NCBI GenBank assembly: GCA_017516765.1
Contig: JAFXBE010000026.1
Span: forward strand, 1 to 64,000
Length of the DNA: 64,000 nt
Origin: Clostridia bacterium
GTDB taxonomy: Bacteria > Bacillota > Clostridia > Christensenellales > Aristaeellaceae
Direction: 5' to 3'
Notes under the pieces: model-generated
Databases searched by the model: none
What the model saw: only the letters and a program-made list of their open reading frames with translations
What the model was told of the DNA's origin: nothing
Position numbers and translations under genes: made by a program
Shown here: piece after piece, positions 48,493 to 56,657 of the stretch
Position numbering within the stretch: the stretch's first letter is position 1
Layout of the letters: every line of letters begins with the position of its first letter

Positions 48493-49236
48493 ATGGAACA
48501 GAAGCTGCTGCCGGGAGAGCGGATCGACGATCTGCAGCTGAATGACCTGCACATCATTCAAAGCGAGAAAGGTTTCCGCTTTGGTATGGATGCTGTGATC
48601 CTCAGCGATTTTGCTCGGGTGCGCCCCAGAGAGCATGTAGTGGATATGGGTACCGGTACAGGTATCCTGCCCATACTGATGAGTGCACAGCGGACGGATG
48701 CAGTCTTTTCTGCGTTTGAACTCCAACGGGATATGGCGGATATGGCAGCACGCAGCGTTGCGCTTAACGGACTGCAGGAGCGCATCCGCATTTATGCAGA
48801 GGATATGCGCCAGGCAGCCGGGATCATCGGTTATGGCTGCGCCCATCTTGTCACCTGCAATCCGCCCTACGGCAAGCAGGGCAGCACGCTGAAGAACAGC
48901 AGTGAGAGCGTTACCATTGCCCGTCACGAAGAAGAAACGACCATCGATGAGTGGACGGCATCGTGCGCGGCAGTTCTGCGCAATATGGGCAGACTGTGCA
49001 TGGTGTTTCCTGCGCAGCGCATCTTGGAACTGACCGATGCCTATCGTCATGCGCGTATTGAGCCCAAGCGGATCAGAATGGTATATGCCAAGGCAGACCG
49101 CGCGCCATACCTTGTATTGTTGGAGGGCATGAAAAACGCCAAGCCCGGACTCCTGTGGATGCCCCCTCTTGTAGTCTATCATCCCGACGGCACTGAAACG
49201 GACGAGATCGACAGGATCTATCACCGTCAGGTATGA
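48493..49236 (+). CDS. trmN6: tRNA1(Val) adenine(37)-N6-methyltransferase TrmN6
   Basis: A 247-residue SAM-dependent methyltransferase of the YfiC/YabB (COG4123) type. The N-terminus I-D-D-L-Q-L-N-D-L-H-I-I-Q is typical. D-M-G-T-G-T-G-I-L-P near 50 binds SAM, and NPPY near 122 marks an adenine-N6 enzyme. Length is normal. AAGGAG precedes the ATG at 48493. It runs into the convergent flippase gene with a 10-nt overlap. Confidence 0.88.
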   Translation: MEQKLLPGERIDDLQLNDLHIIQSEKGFRFGMDAVILSDFARVRPREHVVDMGTGTGILPILMSAQRTDAVFSAFELQRDMADMAARSVALNGLQERIRIYAEDMRQAAGIIGYGCAHLVTCNPPYGKQGSTLKNSSESVTIARHEEETTIDEWTASCAAVLRNMGRLCMVFPAQRILELTDAYRHARIEPKRIRMVYAKADRAPYLVLLEGMKNAKPGLLWMPPLVVYHPDGTETDEIDRIYHRQV

Positions 49237-50510
49237 GCCTGCCACCAGCGGAAGATGACCCAACTGTTCCAAAGAATCCCGGTCGTATGTCCCGCTGCCA
49301 GACCAACGATCACGCCTTCCAAACGATAATGCGGCATGGCAGTCAGCACCCACGTCAGTAACAGCGATAGCAGCGAGGAAGGCAGAGCACCGTACATCGC
49401 CTGCTTTTGCAGCCCCAAAGAGGTAATGGTGCCAACAGTCAGGTTTTCCGCCGCACAGAGAAGGCATAGGGGAATGGCAGCATAAAGAATGTCTGTCAGT
49501 TCCGGCAGGCGGTAGATGATGTTTGCAATAAACGGCGAAAGCAGAGCCAGAATACCGCTGCACAGCAGCGCCACCAACAGCCCGGTTACAAGAACCTTCG
49601 AAAGAAGCGCCTTGCAGCTTCGGGCGTTTTCTTCGCTTTGGGCAAGTCTCGGAGCCATCACCATATTCAACGCACCTGTGAATATGCAGGGCAGCATCAT
49701 CATTGGCAGCACCATGCCGTTGAGCATACCCAGCCGTGCTGTCGCCTCGGAGGCTGGCAGCCCCGATGCGGTCAGCCGCAGCGGGATCATCATGGAGGTG
49801 ACGGAGCGCAGCAGTGTATGGATCAGTCTGGTGGTTGTGGTCGGTAATGCAAGCCGGATGATGGGCTTGCGCCATACATCCGCTGCGCCGCTGTATCCGG
49901 CGGGAAGACGCAGCCAGCAGATCACCAGCAGAAGACCGAGGATTTCCGCCAGCATGGTGGAGGCGACAGGAACAGCTGCCAGCCAGCCGGGAGTCAGATG
50001 TTTCAGCGTGTTGATCAGCAGGAGTGTAAACAGCAACCGAAGCGTCTGTTCGGTCAATTCCGATACGGCAGGGATGCTGCTGCGTTTCGTTCCGTAGCAG
50101 TACCCGTTATACACGCCCGAATATCCAAGAATCAGCACACAGGGAGCGGTGCACCACAACGACGGCAGCACACGGATGTCGCCCATGGCCCGTGCGATCA
50201 CCGGGGACAGCAGCAAAAAGGAAGGGATCAGAACAAGACTTACCAGCCGCACAAGCCTGAGACCGGCAACCAGCGGCAGATGCGCCTTTTCGGCATCGGT
50301 TTTCGCTGTCAGCCGGCTTACTGCCATGGGCAAGCCGGAGGTGAGCGGCGTGATTGCAAGCATATGCACACCGGATGCCAGCTCGGCGATCCCCATGATC
50401 TCAGGCCCCAGCATGCGCGCCATCACAACCCGCAGAAAAAAACCCATTGCCCTGATCAAGCCGTTGATTCCGGTAATCAGCAGCGTTTGCCGCTTCGCTT
50501 CTCTGTTCAT
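49227..50510 (-). CDS. SpoVB/MurJ-like flippase (MOP superfamily)
   Basis: A 427-residue membrane protein with about 12 helices. The N-terminus with G-I-N-G-L-I-R-A-M-G-F-F-L-R-V and M-L-G-P-E-I-M-G-I is characteristic of SpoVB and related polysaccharide exporters. SpoVB-type proteins flip lipid-linked cell-wall precursors, in spores for cortex synthesis. Length is slightly short of SpoVB (about 520). The gene is monocistronic on the minus strand, divergent from the dCMP deaminase gene. A MurJ role cannot be separated from SpoVB by sequence reading alone. Confidence 0.78.
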   Translation of the reverse strand: MNREAKRQTLLITGINGLIRAMGFFLRVVMARMLGPEIMGIAELASGVHMLAITPLTSGLPMAVSRLTAKTDAEKAHLPLVAGLRLVRLVSLVLIPSFLLLSPVIARAMGDIRVLPSLWCTAPCVLILGYSGVYNGYCYGTKRSSIPAVSELTEQTLRLLFTLLLINTLKHLTPGWLAAVPVASTMLAEILGLLLVICWLRLPAGYSGAADVWRKPIIRLALPTTTTRLIHTLLRSVTSMMIPLRLTASGLPASEATARLGMLNGMVLPMMMLPCIFTGALNMVMAPRLAQSEENARSCKALLSKVLVTGLLVALLCSGILALLSPFIANIIYRLPELTDILYAAIPLCLLCAAENLTVGTITSLGLQKQAMYGALPSSLLSLLLTWVLTAMPHYRLEGVIVGLAAGHTTGILWNSWVIFRWWQAHT

Positions 50511-50558
50511 AGCTCAACCCCCGGGGAAAAGCTATGCAGGAATACGGAAACGCATGCC

Positions 50559-50587
50559 TTGCCATCGCCGTATATCTGTGCTATGAT
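50559..50587 (+). promoter_or_regulatory. Promoter of the dCMP deaminase gene
   Basis: TTGCCA (50559-50564), a 17-nt spacer and TATGAT (50582-50587), then GGGG at 50598-50601 as the ribosome binding site. Confidence 0.65.
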
Positions 50588-50610
50588 GCAAGGGAAATGG
50601 GGTGTTACGA

Positions 50611-51069
50611 ATGGATAAATGGGATATTCGCTTTATGAAAATGGCCAACCTTGTGTCGGAATGGTCCAGCTGCCATCGGCAGGGCCGGAGTATCGGTGCA
50701 GTGATCGTGAAAGACAAGCGTGTGATGACCACCGGATATAACGGCGCACCTGCCGGTATGCTTACGTGTAAAGAACGGGGCATTTGTCTGCGGGATCAGC
50801 TGAACATCGAATCAGGCACCCGTGCAGAGGTCTGCTATGCGATCCACGCAGAGCAGAATGCCATTGTGCAGGCTGCAAAGCTCGGCATCAACATCGATGG
50901 CGCCACATTGTACTGCACCCATCAGCCCTGCTCCATCTGCGCAAAAATGATCATCAATGTGGGTATCAAGCGCGTTGTTTACGAACAGGGCTATCCCGAT
51001 CCGTTCACACTGGAGTTGTTTGAGCAGACCGGTGTTGTACTGGAACGTTTTGAGCCCGGCGAGGGTTAA
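50611..51069 (+). CDS. dCMP deaminase / ComEB-like deaminase
   Basis: A 152-residue zinc-dependent cytidine/deoxycytidylate deaminase. The catalytic site is H-A-E-Q-N-A-I near residue 88 and P-C-S-I-C-A-K near 112; C-x5-C-L-R-D in the middle is typical of dCMP deaminases, which feed dUMP to thymidylate synthase. ATG at 50611 is preferred to GTG at 50602 because of the upstream G-run. Its end overlaps the convergent gene by 4 nt. The presence of the zinc ligands makes it active by sequence. Confidence 0.9.
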   Translation: MDKWDIRFMKMANLVSEWSSCHRQGRSIGAVIVKDKRVMTTGYNGAPAGMLTCKERGICLRDQLNIESGTRAEVCYAIHAEQNAIVQAAKLGINIDGATLYCTHQPCSICAKMIINVGIKRVVYEQGYPDPFTLELFEQTGVVLERFEPGEG

Positions 51070-51791
51070 GCGTTGTCGCTTTCGATGCTTTTGGAACGGA
51101 GCCTGTTTACTGCGCGTTCCAATGCATTGCGGCTGTTGCCCCAGGGCTTTTGCTGGTTGCGGTAGTCGAACTTCAATGTGAACCATTCCAGATCGGCTTC
51201 ATCTTCGCCCAATGTCCGTTTCATGCTGTTGAGGATCGACTGGGCAAACTCCTGCTGCTGCGAATTGCTCAGCTGCCGCGCAGCCATATCCAACAGATCG
51301 GCGGCGTGAGGGAAACACAGCCCTTTGGATTCGTCCCATTTGCGCCGGAATGCATTGTCTGTTTTCCAAAGATGAATAAAGGTGTAGAAATACCGTTTCA
51401 TATGGGAATCGATATCTTCACAGATCACACAGCCGCTGGCCAGGGAGCGAAGCTCTCCGGCCAGTTTTTCGCAGGCTCCGGGAGCAGAAGAAAACAAGCC
51501 GGTTTTGCCTCCGATTTTGGTGCGCTCCAGCTTCATAAGGATCTCTTTGGAATGAGAATCGCACAAAAGAGCATGTCCGAGCCGGTTTTGCATACCAAAC
51601 AGCAATTGATGGTGGTGCGCACAGATGCCGGTCTCGTTTACACGGATGCGGGCATCCGGTTCCATAACACTTCCGCCCAGAGAACGGTCCACCTCGTTGG
51701 CTTCCAGCTTGCTGTAAAGCATGCAGAAGGGGCAGGGCGTTTCTGCTTCCATCGCTTCCCAGACAGGGATCGTTTCGAGATGATATTGCAT
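51066..51791 (-). CDS. DUF6062-like cysteine-rich protein
   Basis: A 241-residue soluble protein resembling the DUF6062 family of Clostridia. C-P-F-C-M-L-Y near residue 20, G-G-S-V-M-E-P-D-A-R-I-R-V-N, G-I-C-A-H-H-H and G-C-V-I-C-E-D-I are ordered and suggest a Cys/His metal site. The real start is ATG at 51791, after GGAGG at 51798-51802; the open frame upstream to 52031 is not translated by this criterion. Function is unknown. It has its own transcription unit, divergent from the SPOR gene. Confidence 0.72.
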   Translation of the reverse strand: MQYHLETIPVWEAMEAETPCPFCMLYSKLEANEVDRSLGGSVMEPDARIRVNETGICAHHHQLLFGMQNRLGHALLCDSHSKEILMKLERTKIGGKTGLFSSAPGACEKLAGELRSLASGCVICEDIDSHMKRYFYTFIHLWKTDNAFRRKWDESKGLCFPHAADLLDMAARQLSNSQQQEFAQSILNSMKRTLGEDEADLEWFTLKFDYRNQQKPWGNSRNALERAVNRLRSKSIESDNA

Positions 51792-51922
51792 ATTTGACCT
51801 CCATACAGTATAATGGTTCTTGAAATATGGTAACAGAACGTGAAGAGAAACGCAACAGGCAGCATAATGCTCTTTTTTGATGCATAGGGTGTATCCACAT
51901 TTACGTATGGAGGGAATGACCC

Positions 51923-52750
51923 GTGCAGAATCGAAGAAAGGTTTATCCCAGCGGACATGCACCGATTCAATGGCTTGGCTGGCTGATGATACTTCTTGCG
52001 GCGTTGGTCGTTGTAAGCGGAGTTGCATCACGCGGAGGCGGGGAACCGTTTATTGAACCCTTGCCGACTGAAACCCCTTTTCCGCTTTCGGAGGCTTTCG
52101 ACGAAACCATGGATGCCTGCGAGTGGACACTGCCGGAACAGAACTGGTATGCATTGCAGCTTGGCGCATTTGACAGCGAAGCATCGGCGCAGACGCTTGC
52201 GCAGCAATTCCGCCTTCGCGGTGCGGCAGGGTATGTATGGCTTGCCGACCGCTACAGAGTGCTGGCGGCGGTATACGCCGACGAAGAGGATGCACGCGCG
52301 GTACGCGACCAGATCCGGGAACAGCATGGTGTTGATTCTTATCTTTATCCCATTCGTTTGCCCGGCACGGGTGTAAGCATGCAAGGCATGCGGGGGCAGA
52401 TCGAGATCCTGAAAGCCGGTTTTCTGCATGCTGCCGACCTGATCGCACAGCTGCAGCAGTACAGCCTTCAGGCAGACCGTCCCGACGGCAGCGTGCAGCA
52501 GATCACCGAAGGGTTGAAAGTGCTGCACGATCAAACTGCGCTTGTGGCGCTTCGGTTGGAGCAGCGTTTTCCCGAACCTCGAAATCCTTGTGCAAGCGGA
52601 CTGCTTACGCTGTTTGATAGCTTTGCCGGGTACTGCAGTCAGCTTGATGCGCAGATGCCCACCGTCGGTTTTGGGGCGCAGTTGAAGTATCAAACGATTC
52701 TGTCGATTGACCTGCTACGGCAGGTATACGATACATTGGGTAATACATAG
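51923..52750 (+). CDS. Membrane-anchored SPOR-domain protein
   Basis: A 275-residue protein with one N-terminal membrane helix (about 16-36), a Pro/Thr-rich linker and a SPOR domain (about 72-145: W-Y-A-L-Q-L-G-A-F-D-S-E-A-S-A and later Y-R-V-L-A-A-V-Y). SPOR domains bind glycan strands lacking stem peptides at division or engulfment septa. The C-terminal half (about 155-275) is helical without a recognised fold. Start GTG at 51923 after GGAGGGAATG. It ends 12 nt before the hydrogenase-linked DRTGG gene, which may be read through. Confidence 0.78.
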   Translation: MQNRRKVYPSGHAPIQWLGWLMILLAALVVVSGVASRGGGEPFIEPLPTETPFPLSEAFDETMDACEWTLPEQNWYALQLGAFDSEASAQTLAQQFRLRGAAGYVWLADRYRVLAAVYADEEDARAVRDQIREQHGVDSYLYPIRLPGTGVSMQGMRGQIEILKAGFLHAADLIAQLQQYSLQADRPDGSVQQITEGLKVLHDQTALVALRLEQRFPEPRNPCASGLLTLFDSFAGYCSQLDAQMPTVGFGAQLKYQTILSIDLLRQVYDTLGNT

Positions 52751-52762
52751 GAGGAATGTAAG

Positions 52763-53122
52763 GTGACGATCCGAGACCTGATCCCCATTCTGGATGCAAA
52801 AGTCCTCTGCGGTGAAGACCGTCTGGACGAAGAAGTATGCATGGCATGCGGCAGCGACCTGATGAGCGACGTTCTCGCATTTGTTAAGGAAAAGTGTGTG
52901 CTCATTACCGGTCTTACCAACGTTCATGTAATGCGTACGGCAGAAATGCTGGATATTCACTGCGTTATTTTCGCCCGTGGCAAAATCCCTTCCGAAGAGA
53001 TCCTGGAAGAAGCAAGAGAGATCGGTATTGCGGTTCTGGCTACCGAGAACACCAACTATACCACCTGCGGTCTTTTGTACCAGGCCGGCATCAAAGGAAG
53101 CGCGGCCCGCACCGGTGCGTGA
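52763..53122 (+). CDS. DRTGG-domain protein (first copy)
   Basis: A 119-residue protein of the DRTGG-like family found with clostridial [FeFe] hydrogenases. Its layout is M-T-I-R-D-L-I-P-I-L-D-A-K-V-L-C-G, A-C-G-S-D-L-M-S-D-V-L-A-F, a hydrophobic V-L-I-T-G-L-T-N core and a Rossmann-like C-terminus. DRTGG domains bind nucleotides in phosphotransacetylase and related proteins, so a ligand-sensing function is plausible. Start GTG at 52763 with GGAGG at 52750-52754. A second copy lies at 54924, 35-40 percent alike by eye. Confidence 0.78.
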   Translation: MTIRDLIPILDAKVLCGEDRLDEEVCMACGSDLMSDVLAFVKEKCVLITGLTNVHVMRTAEMLDIHCVIFARGKIPSEEILEEAREIGIAVLATENTNYTTCGLLYQAGIKGSAARTGA

Positions 53123-53145
53123 TCTGCAAAAGAAAGGAAGTTACC

Positions 53146-53577
53146 ATGTCTGACAAATTGTTTGTTGATAGCTACGATGTTGCTTCCGGCGCTTTTCAGA
53201 CCGCCGGCGACGCTTCCGCCAGTATCAAACGTAAGCTGAAGCAACTCGGTGTTGATGCGGTCACGCTCCGCAGAGTGGCGGTCGCCAGCTACGAAGCAGA
53301 ATTGAACCTGATCATCCACAGCAACGGAGGCAACCTGATCATGGAAATGAGCCCGGATGAGGTAATGCTGATTTCCAAGGACGTGGGCCCCGGTATCCCG
53401 GATATCGGCAAGGCTTTGGAAGAGGGTTACTCCACCGCCAGCGAAGAAGCCCGCGATCTGGGCTTCGGTGCTGGTATGGGCTTGCCCAACATGAAACGAA
53501 ACGCCGATCATTTTGATATTGTCAGCGAAGTAGGTGTGGGCACCACCATCCGGATGGGCTTTGCCATCAAGCGCTGA
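53146..53577 (+). CDS. HATPase (anti-sigma-type) ATP-binding protein
   Basis: A 143-residue GHKL ATPase of the anti-sigma/serine-kinase type. The N box is E-A-E-L-N-L-I-I-H-S near 50, the G1 box D-V-G-P-G-I-P near 80 and the G2 box G-F-G-A-G-M-G-L-P-N-M near 108. No DNA-binding or histidine phosphotransfer domain is present. In related species it is the invariant neighbour of hydrogenase-like genes. It could bind or phosphorylate a partner in the sensing module. ATG at 53146 with AAAGGAAG upstream. Confidence 0.8.
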   Translation: MSDKLFVDSYDVASGAFQTAGDASASIKRKLKQLGVDAVTLRRVAVASYEAELNLIIHSNGGNLIMEMSPDEVMLISKDVGPGIPDIGKALEEGYSTASEEARDLGFGAGMGLPNMKRNADHFDIVSEVGVGTTIRMGFAIKR

Positions 53578-53605
53578 TCCATCGCATATTTCGGAGGATA
53601 ATATC

Positions 53606-54910
53606 ATGCAGGACAAAAGATTCCATTCCGTGCGGCTGGATAAGGATAAGTGCAAAGCCTGCACAAATTGCCTGAAACGATGCCCCACAGAGGCCATACG
53701 TGTCCGTGGCGGAAGAGCGCATATCATCGATGAACGCTGCATCGATTGCGGCGAATGCATCCGTGTGTGCGATTACCATGCAAAATTTGCTCAAACCGAT
53801 CCGCTGTCGTCGCTGGAGCAGTTCAAGTACAAAATCGCATTGCCCGCACCGTCGCTTTACGGTCAGTTCAAGCATCTCATCAGCCCTTCACAGGTGTTGG
53901 ACGGGCTGCTGGCCATGGGCTTTGATGATGTGTACGAAGTGGCCAACGGTGCAGATATCGTTACCCGTGCGATCCGGGAGAGAATGCGCAACGCCCAGCC
54001 GGAGGATTATCCCATTATTTCCTCGGCATGCCCTGCGATCGTTCGTCTGATCCGCGTACGCTTCCCGGATCTGCTTTCCCATATCATCGACATCCGTCAG
54101 CCCATGGAAGTGGCTGCCATGGTTGCCAAGAAGGAGTTCTGCAAGAAGCATAATGTAAACCCCGAGGATGTTGGGTGCTTCTTCATCACACCCTGCGCAG
54201 CCAAAATGACGGCGATCCGTAATCCCATCGGTCATGAAACCTCTGCGGTGGACGGCGCCATTTCTATGCTGGAGATCTACGGTGTTCTGGCCAGCCATAT
54301 CAAGAAGAACCATTCGGATTCCAAACGCGCGACCGCATCCTCTTACGGTGTGGGCTGGGCCAACAGCGGCGGCGAGGCGGCCGCGGTCTGTCCCGAACAC
54401 AGCATGGCGGTTGATGGTATCGAGAACGTGATCCGTGTGCTGGAAGAGATCGAGAACAACAAGCTACAGGATCTGGTCTTCTTCGAAGGCGCGGCCTGCA
54501 CAGGCGGCTGCGTGGGCGGCCCCCTTACCTTTGAAAACAGCTATGTGGCACGCAATGCTGTACAAATGCTGATGAATGGCTGCGACATTACTCACCCTGA
54601 CGATAAGGTGAATGATTCCTATCTGGGCAAATATCAGTTGATCGCCGAAAAAGCCATTCTGCCCAACAGCGTTATGCGTCTGGATGACGACATCGTGGAA
54701 GCCATGCGCAAGATGGAGCAGATGGAAGAGATCGTTCGCAGCCTGCCGGGCTACGACTGCGGCAGCTGCGGCAGCCCGACCTGCCGCACCTTTGCCGAAG
54801 ATATTGTGCGCGGCTTCTGCAACAAGATGGATTGTATCCATATTCTGAAGGAACAGCTCAAGATCATGGCACAACAGATGGTCGAGCTTGCCAAGACTAC
54901 AAGAGAATAG
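53606..54910 (+). CDS. Sensory-type [FeFe] hydrogenase (HydS-like)
   Basis: A 434-residue iron-only hydrogenase. Two [4Fe-4S] sites sit at C16/C19/C22/C26 and C45/C48/C51/C55. The H-cluster domain follows with L1 SSACPA (C142), L2 TPCAAK (C197) and L3 ACTGGCVGG (C298, C302). A C-terminal Cys-rich domain has C385, C388 and C393 in DCGSCGSPTC and further Cys near 406. There is no PAS domain. Where catalytic enzymes have a proton-transfer cysteine in L1, this one has Ala141, the hallmark of HydS-type (group C/D) sensors. It lies between HATPase and DRTGG genes. Maturation by HydEFG would be needed from elsewhere. Confidence 0.86.
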   Translation: MQDKRFHSVRLDKDKCKACTNCLKRCPTEAIRVRGGRAHIIDERCIDCGECIRVCDYHAKFAQTDPLSSLEQFKYKIALPAPSLYGQFKHLISPSQVLDGLLAMGFDDVYEVANGADIVTRAIRERMRNAQPEDYPIISSACPAIVRLIRVRFPDLLSHIIDIRQPMEVAAMVAKKEFCKKHNVNPEDVGCFFITPCAAKMTAIRNPIGHETSAVDGAISMLEIYGVLASHIKKNHSDSKRATASSYGVGWANSGGEAAAVCPEHSMAVDGIENVIRVLEEIENNKLQDLVFFEGAACTGGCVGGPLTFENSYVARNAVQMLMNGCDITHPDDKVNDSYLGKYQLIAEKAILPNSVMRLDDDIVEAMRKMEQMEEIVRSLPGYDCGSCGSPTCRTFAEDIVRGFCNKMDCIHILKEQLKIMAQQMVELAKTTRE

Positions 54911-54923
54911 GAGAGAATATACC

Positions 54924-55271
54924 ATGAAAGTAAGCGAATTGATGACTCTGCTGGATGCAAAATGCGTTACCGAAGGCGCCGACCTGAGCGCCGAGATCTC
55001 CTGTGGCTACAGCTGCGATCTGCTCAGCTGGGTGCTTGCCCACGGCAAGCAGGGCATGGGCTGGTGCACCGTTCAGACCCATGTGAACGTGATCGCTGTT
55101 TCCGTACTGATGGAGATGGCATGCGTTATTCTGGTGGAAGGCGTGGAACTGGAGGAAGCTTCTCTGAAGAAAGCCATCGACGAGGGCATGCCGGTTCTGT
55201 CCACCGCCAAAACCGCTTATGAGGTATGCGGCATCATGAATCGGGCCGGTATTGCCGTTCCGGTGGAGTAA
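54924..55271 (+). CDS. DRTGG-domain protein (second copy)
   Basis: A 115-residue paralog of the protein at 52763. M-K-V-S-E-L-M-T-L-L-D-A-K-C-V-T-E-G and G-Y-S-C-D-L-L-S-W-V-L match its layout. The Thr-Asn loop of copy one is replaced by T-V-Q-T-H-V-N-V-I-A-V. The two copies bracket the sensory hydrogenase, so they may form a heterodimer or bind different ligands. GGAGAG lies upstream of the ATG at 54924. The PHP gene follows after 2 nt. Confidence 0.78.
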   Translation: MKVSELMTLLDAKCVTEGADLSAEISCGYSCDLLSWVLAHGKQGMGWCTVQTHVNVIAVSVLMEMACVILVEGVELEEASLKKAIDEGMPVLSTAKTAYEVCGIMNRAGIAVPVE

Positions 55272-55273
55272 AC

Positions 55274-55978
55274 ATGGAAGTCTTTTGCGATCTGCATCTG
55301 CACAGTTGTCTTTCGCCCTGCGGCGATGATGAGATGACACCCTGGAATCTGGTGGGCATGGCGTGTGTGAACGGGTTATCACTGATCGCCCTTACGGATC
55401 ACAACACCACCCGCAATGTCCCGGAGGCAATTGAAGCCGGAAAGGAATACGGCGTTGCTGTGCTGCCGGGCATGGAGATCACCAGCAAGGAAGAAGCCCA
55501 CATTCTTGGCTATTTTCCTACGCTGGAGGATGCACTTGCGGCAGGGGACGAAGTATATGATTGCCTGCCCGCCATCGAAAATGATCCCAGTCTGTTCGGT
55601 AATCAGCTGATCAAGACGACCGGTGATCAGGATGGGGGAATCCTGTCCAAACTGCTGATCAACGCCACCAGCCTGAGTGTAGACGAGGTGGAGGCGCTGG
55701 TAAAGCGTCACAACGGCATCACCGTTCCCGCCCACATCAACCGGGGGCATAACGGCATGATCGGTGCGCTGGGTCTGATGCCTTTTCTGCCGCAGTTTCC
55801 CATTGTGGAAGTGTCTGCCGGTCTGGATTGTCCGGCGTATGCCACAAAGGGCAGGTTCCAGCTCCATTCCAGCGATGCCCATCGTCTGGAAGATGTACAG
55901 GGGCCCGTATTTTCTCTGCAATTGGAAGAGGCGACCCCAGAAGCCGCTTTCCGGTTTTTGAAATCGATCTACGGATGA
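55274..55978 (+). CDS. PHP-domain phosphoesterase
   Basis: A 234-residue PHP (polymerase and histidinol phosphatase) metal enzyme. The metal site is complete: D-L-H-L-H-S near residue 6, L-T-D-H-N-T near 42, the P-G-M-E-I glutamate near 66, H-I-N-R-G-H near 157 and H-S-S-D-A-H near 200. PHP enzymes of this size cleave phosphate from nucleotides or sugar phosphates, for example pAp phosphatases. It closes the sensory operon and ends at a strong terminator. Its substrate may be the signal nucleotide or simply a metabolite; this is inference. Confidence 0.84.
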   Translation: MEVFCDLHLHSCLSPCGDDEMTPWNLVGMACVNGLSLIALTDHNTTRNVPEAIEAGKEYGVAVLPGMEITSKEEAHILGYFPTLEDALAAGDEVYDCLPAIENDPSLFGNQLIKTTGDQDGGILSKLLINATSLSVDEVEALVKRHNGITVPAHINRGHNGMIGALGLMPFLPQFPIVEVSAGLDCPAYATKGRFQLHSSDAHRLEDVQGPVFSLQLEEATPEAAFRFLKSIYG

Positions 55979-56007
55979 CGGCTCACCACATGAACAAAAT
56001 GCTTGAA

Positions 56008-56044
56008 AACACGGCGGTTTCACTAACGAAAACCGCCGTGTTTT
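56008..56044 (+). terminator. Terminator of the sensory hydrogenase operon
   Basis: ACACGGCGGTTT (56009-56020) pairs with AAACCGCCGTGT (56030-56041), followed by TTTT. Confidence 0.9.
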
Positions 56045-56061
56045 GATACACTCATATAAAA

Positions 56062-56140
56062 ATGATTATTTTTTCACAAAATGCGTGCTTTTTGCGCCAG
56101 AGTATGATAATATATAATAGATTTGTGCTGTTCAAGCACA
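56062..56140 (+). promoter_or_regulatory. Promoter and candidate Rex sites of the HydABC operon
   Basis: An A+T-rich region unlike its surroundings. TATAAT lies at 56113-56118 with TTGCGC (56092-56097) or TTTTTG (56089-56094) as -35. The segment at 56062-56079 ends in TTTTTTCACAA and resembles the Rex operator TTGTGAAATTTTTCACAA at about 13 of 18 positions. A second dyad TGTGCT/AGCACA (56124-56140) covers the start of transcription. NADH-responsive Rex control of hydrogenase genes is known in Clostridia; the site here is only a by-eye match. Confidence 0.45.
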
Positions 56141-56180
56141 CGTTACAGTGATTCAACTATGGAGGAGGTCTTATACTGCC

Positions 56181-56654
56181 ATGTCCGATCGTAACGAAAA
56201 GTATGAAAAGCTGGCACAGGTAATCCAGGATCACAAAGAGCAGAAGGGTGCTCTGATGCCTGTTCTGCAGGAAGCGCAGAACATCTTCGGCTGTGTGTCC
56301 GAAGACGTGCAGAAGATCATCGCCGAAGGTCTGGGCGTAACGCTCAGCGAGGTCTACGGCGTTGCTACCTTCTACTCCCAGTTCTCTCTGCAGCCCAAGG
56401 GCGAGTACGTTTGCGGCGTGTGCCTCGGTACCGCTTGCTACGTTAAGGGTTCTCAGGCTGTGCTGGACAAGCTCTGCGAAGAGCTGGAGATCAATCCCGG
56501 CGATACCACCAAGGATGGCAAGTTCACCGTGCAGGCTACCCGCTGCCTTGGCGCTTGCGGTCTGGCCCCCGTTATGATGATCAACGACGATGTCTTTGGT
56601 CGTCTTACCCCCGCCGAGATTCCCGGTATTCTCGAAAAGTACAAGGCGATGTAA
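56181..56654 (+). CDS. hydC: NuoE/HydC [2Fe-2S] subunit
   Basis: A 157-residue thioredoxin-like [2Fe-2S] protein of the NuoE family, the small subunit of NAD-linked trimeric hydrogenases. The cluster cysteines are in C-L-G-T-A-C and C-L-G-A-C-G, and Y-G-V-A-T-F-Y-S-Q-F is the family signature. The ATG at 56181 lies 12 nt after GGAGGAGG; an in-frame ATG at 56148 precedes that site and is rejected. It should sit between HydB and HydA in electron transfer. Confidence 0.93.
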   Translation: MSDRNEKYEKLAQVIQDHKEQKGALMPVLQEAQNIFGCVSEDVQKIIAEGLGVTLSEVYGVATFYSQFSLQPKGEYVCGVCLGTACYVKGSQAVLDKLCEELEINPGDTTKDGKFTVQATRCLGACGLAPVMMINDDVFGRLTPAEIPGILEKYKAM

Positions 56655-56657
56655 GCA

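Noticed and set aside
51792..52031. N-terminal extension of the DUF6062-like protein by 80 codons
   Set aside because: The in-frame ATG at 51791 has a good GGAGG, whereas the extension overlaps the divergent SPOR gene start and has no ribosome binding site.
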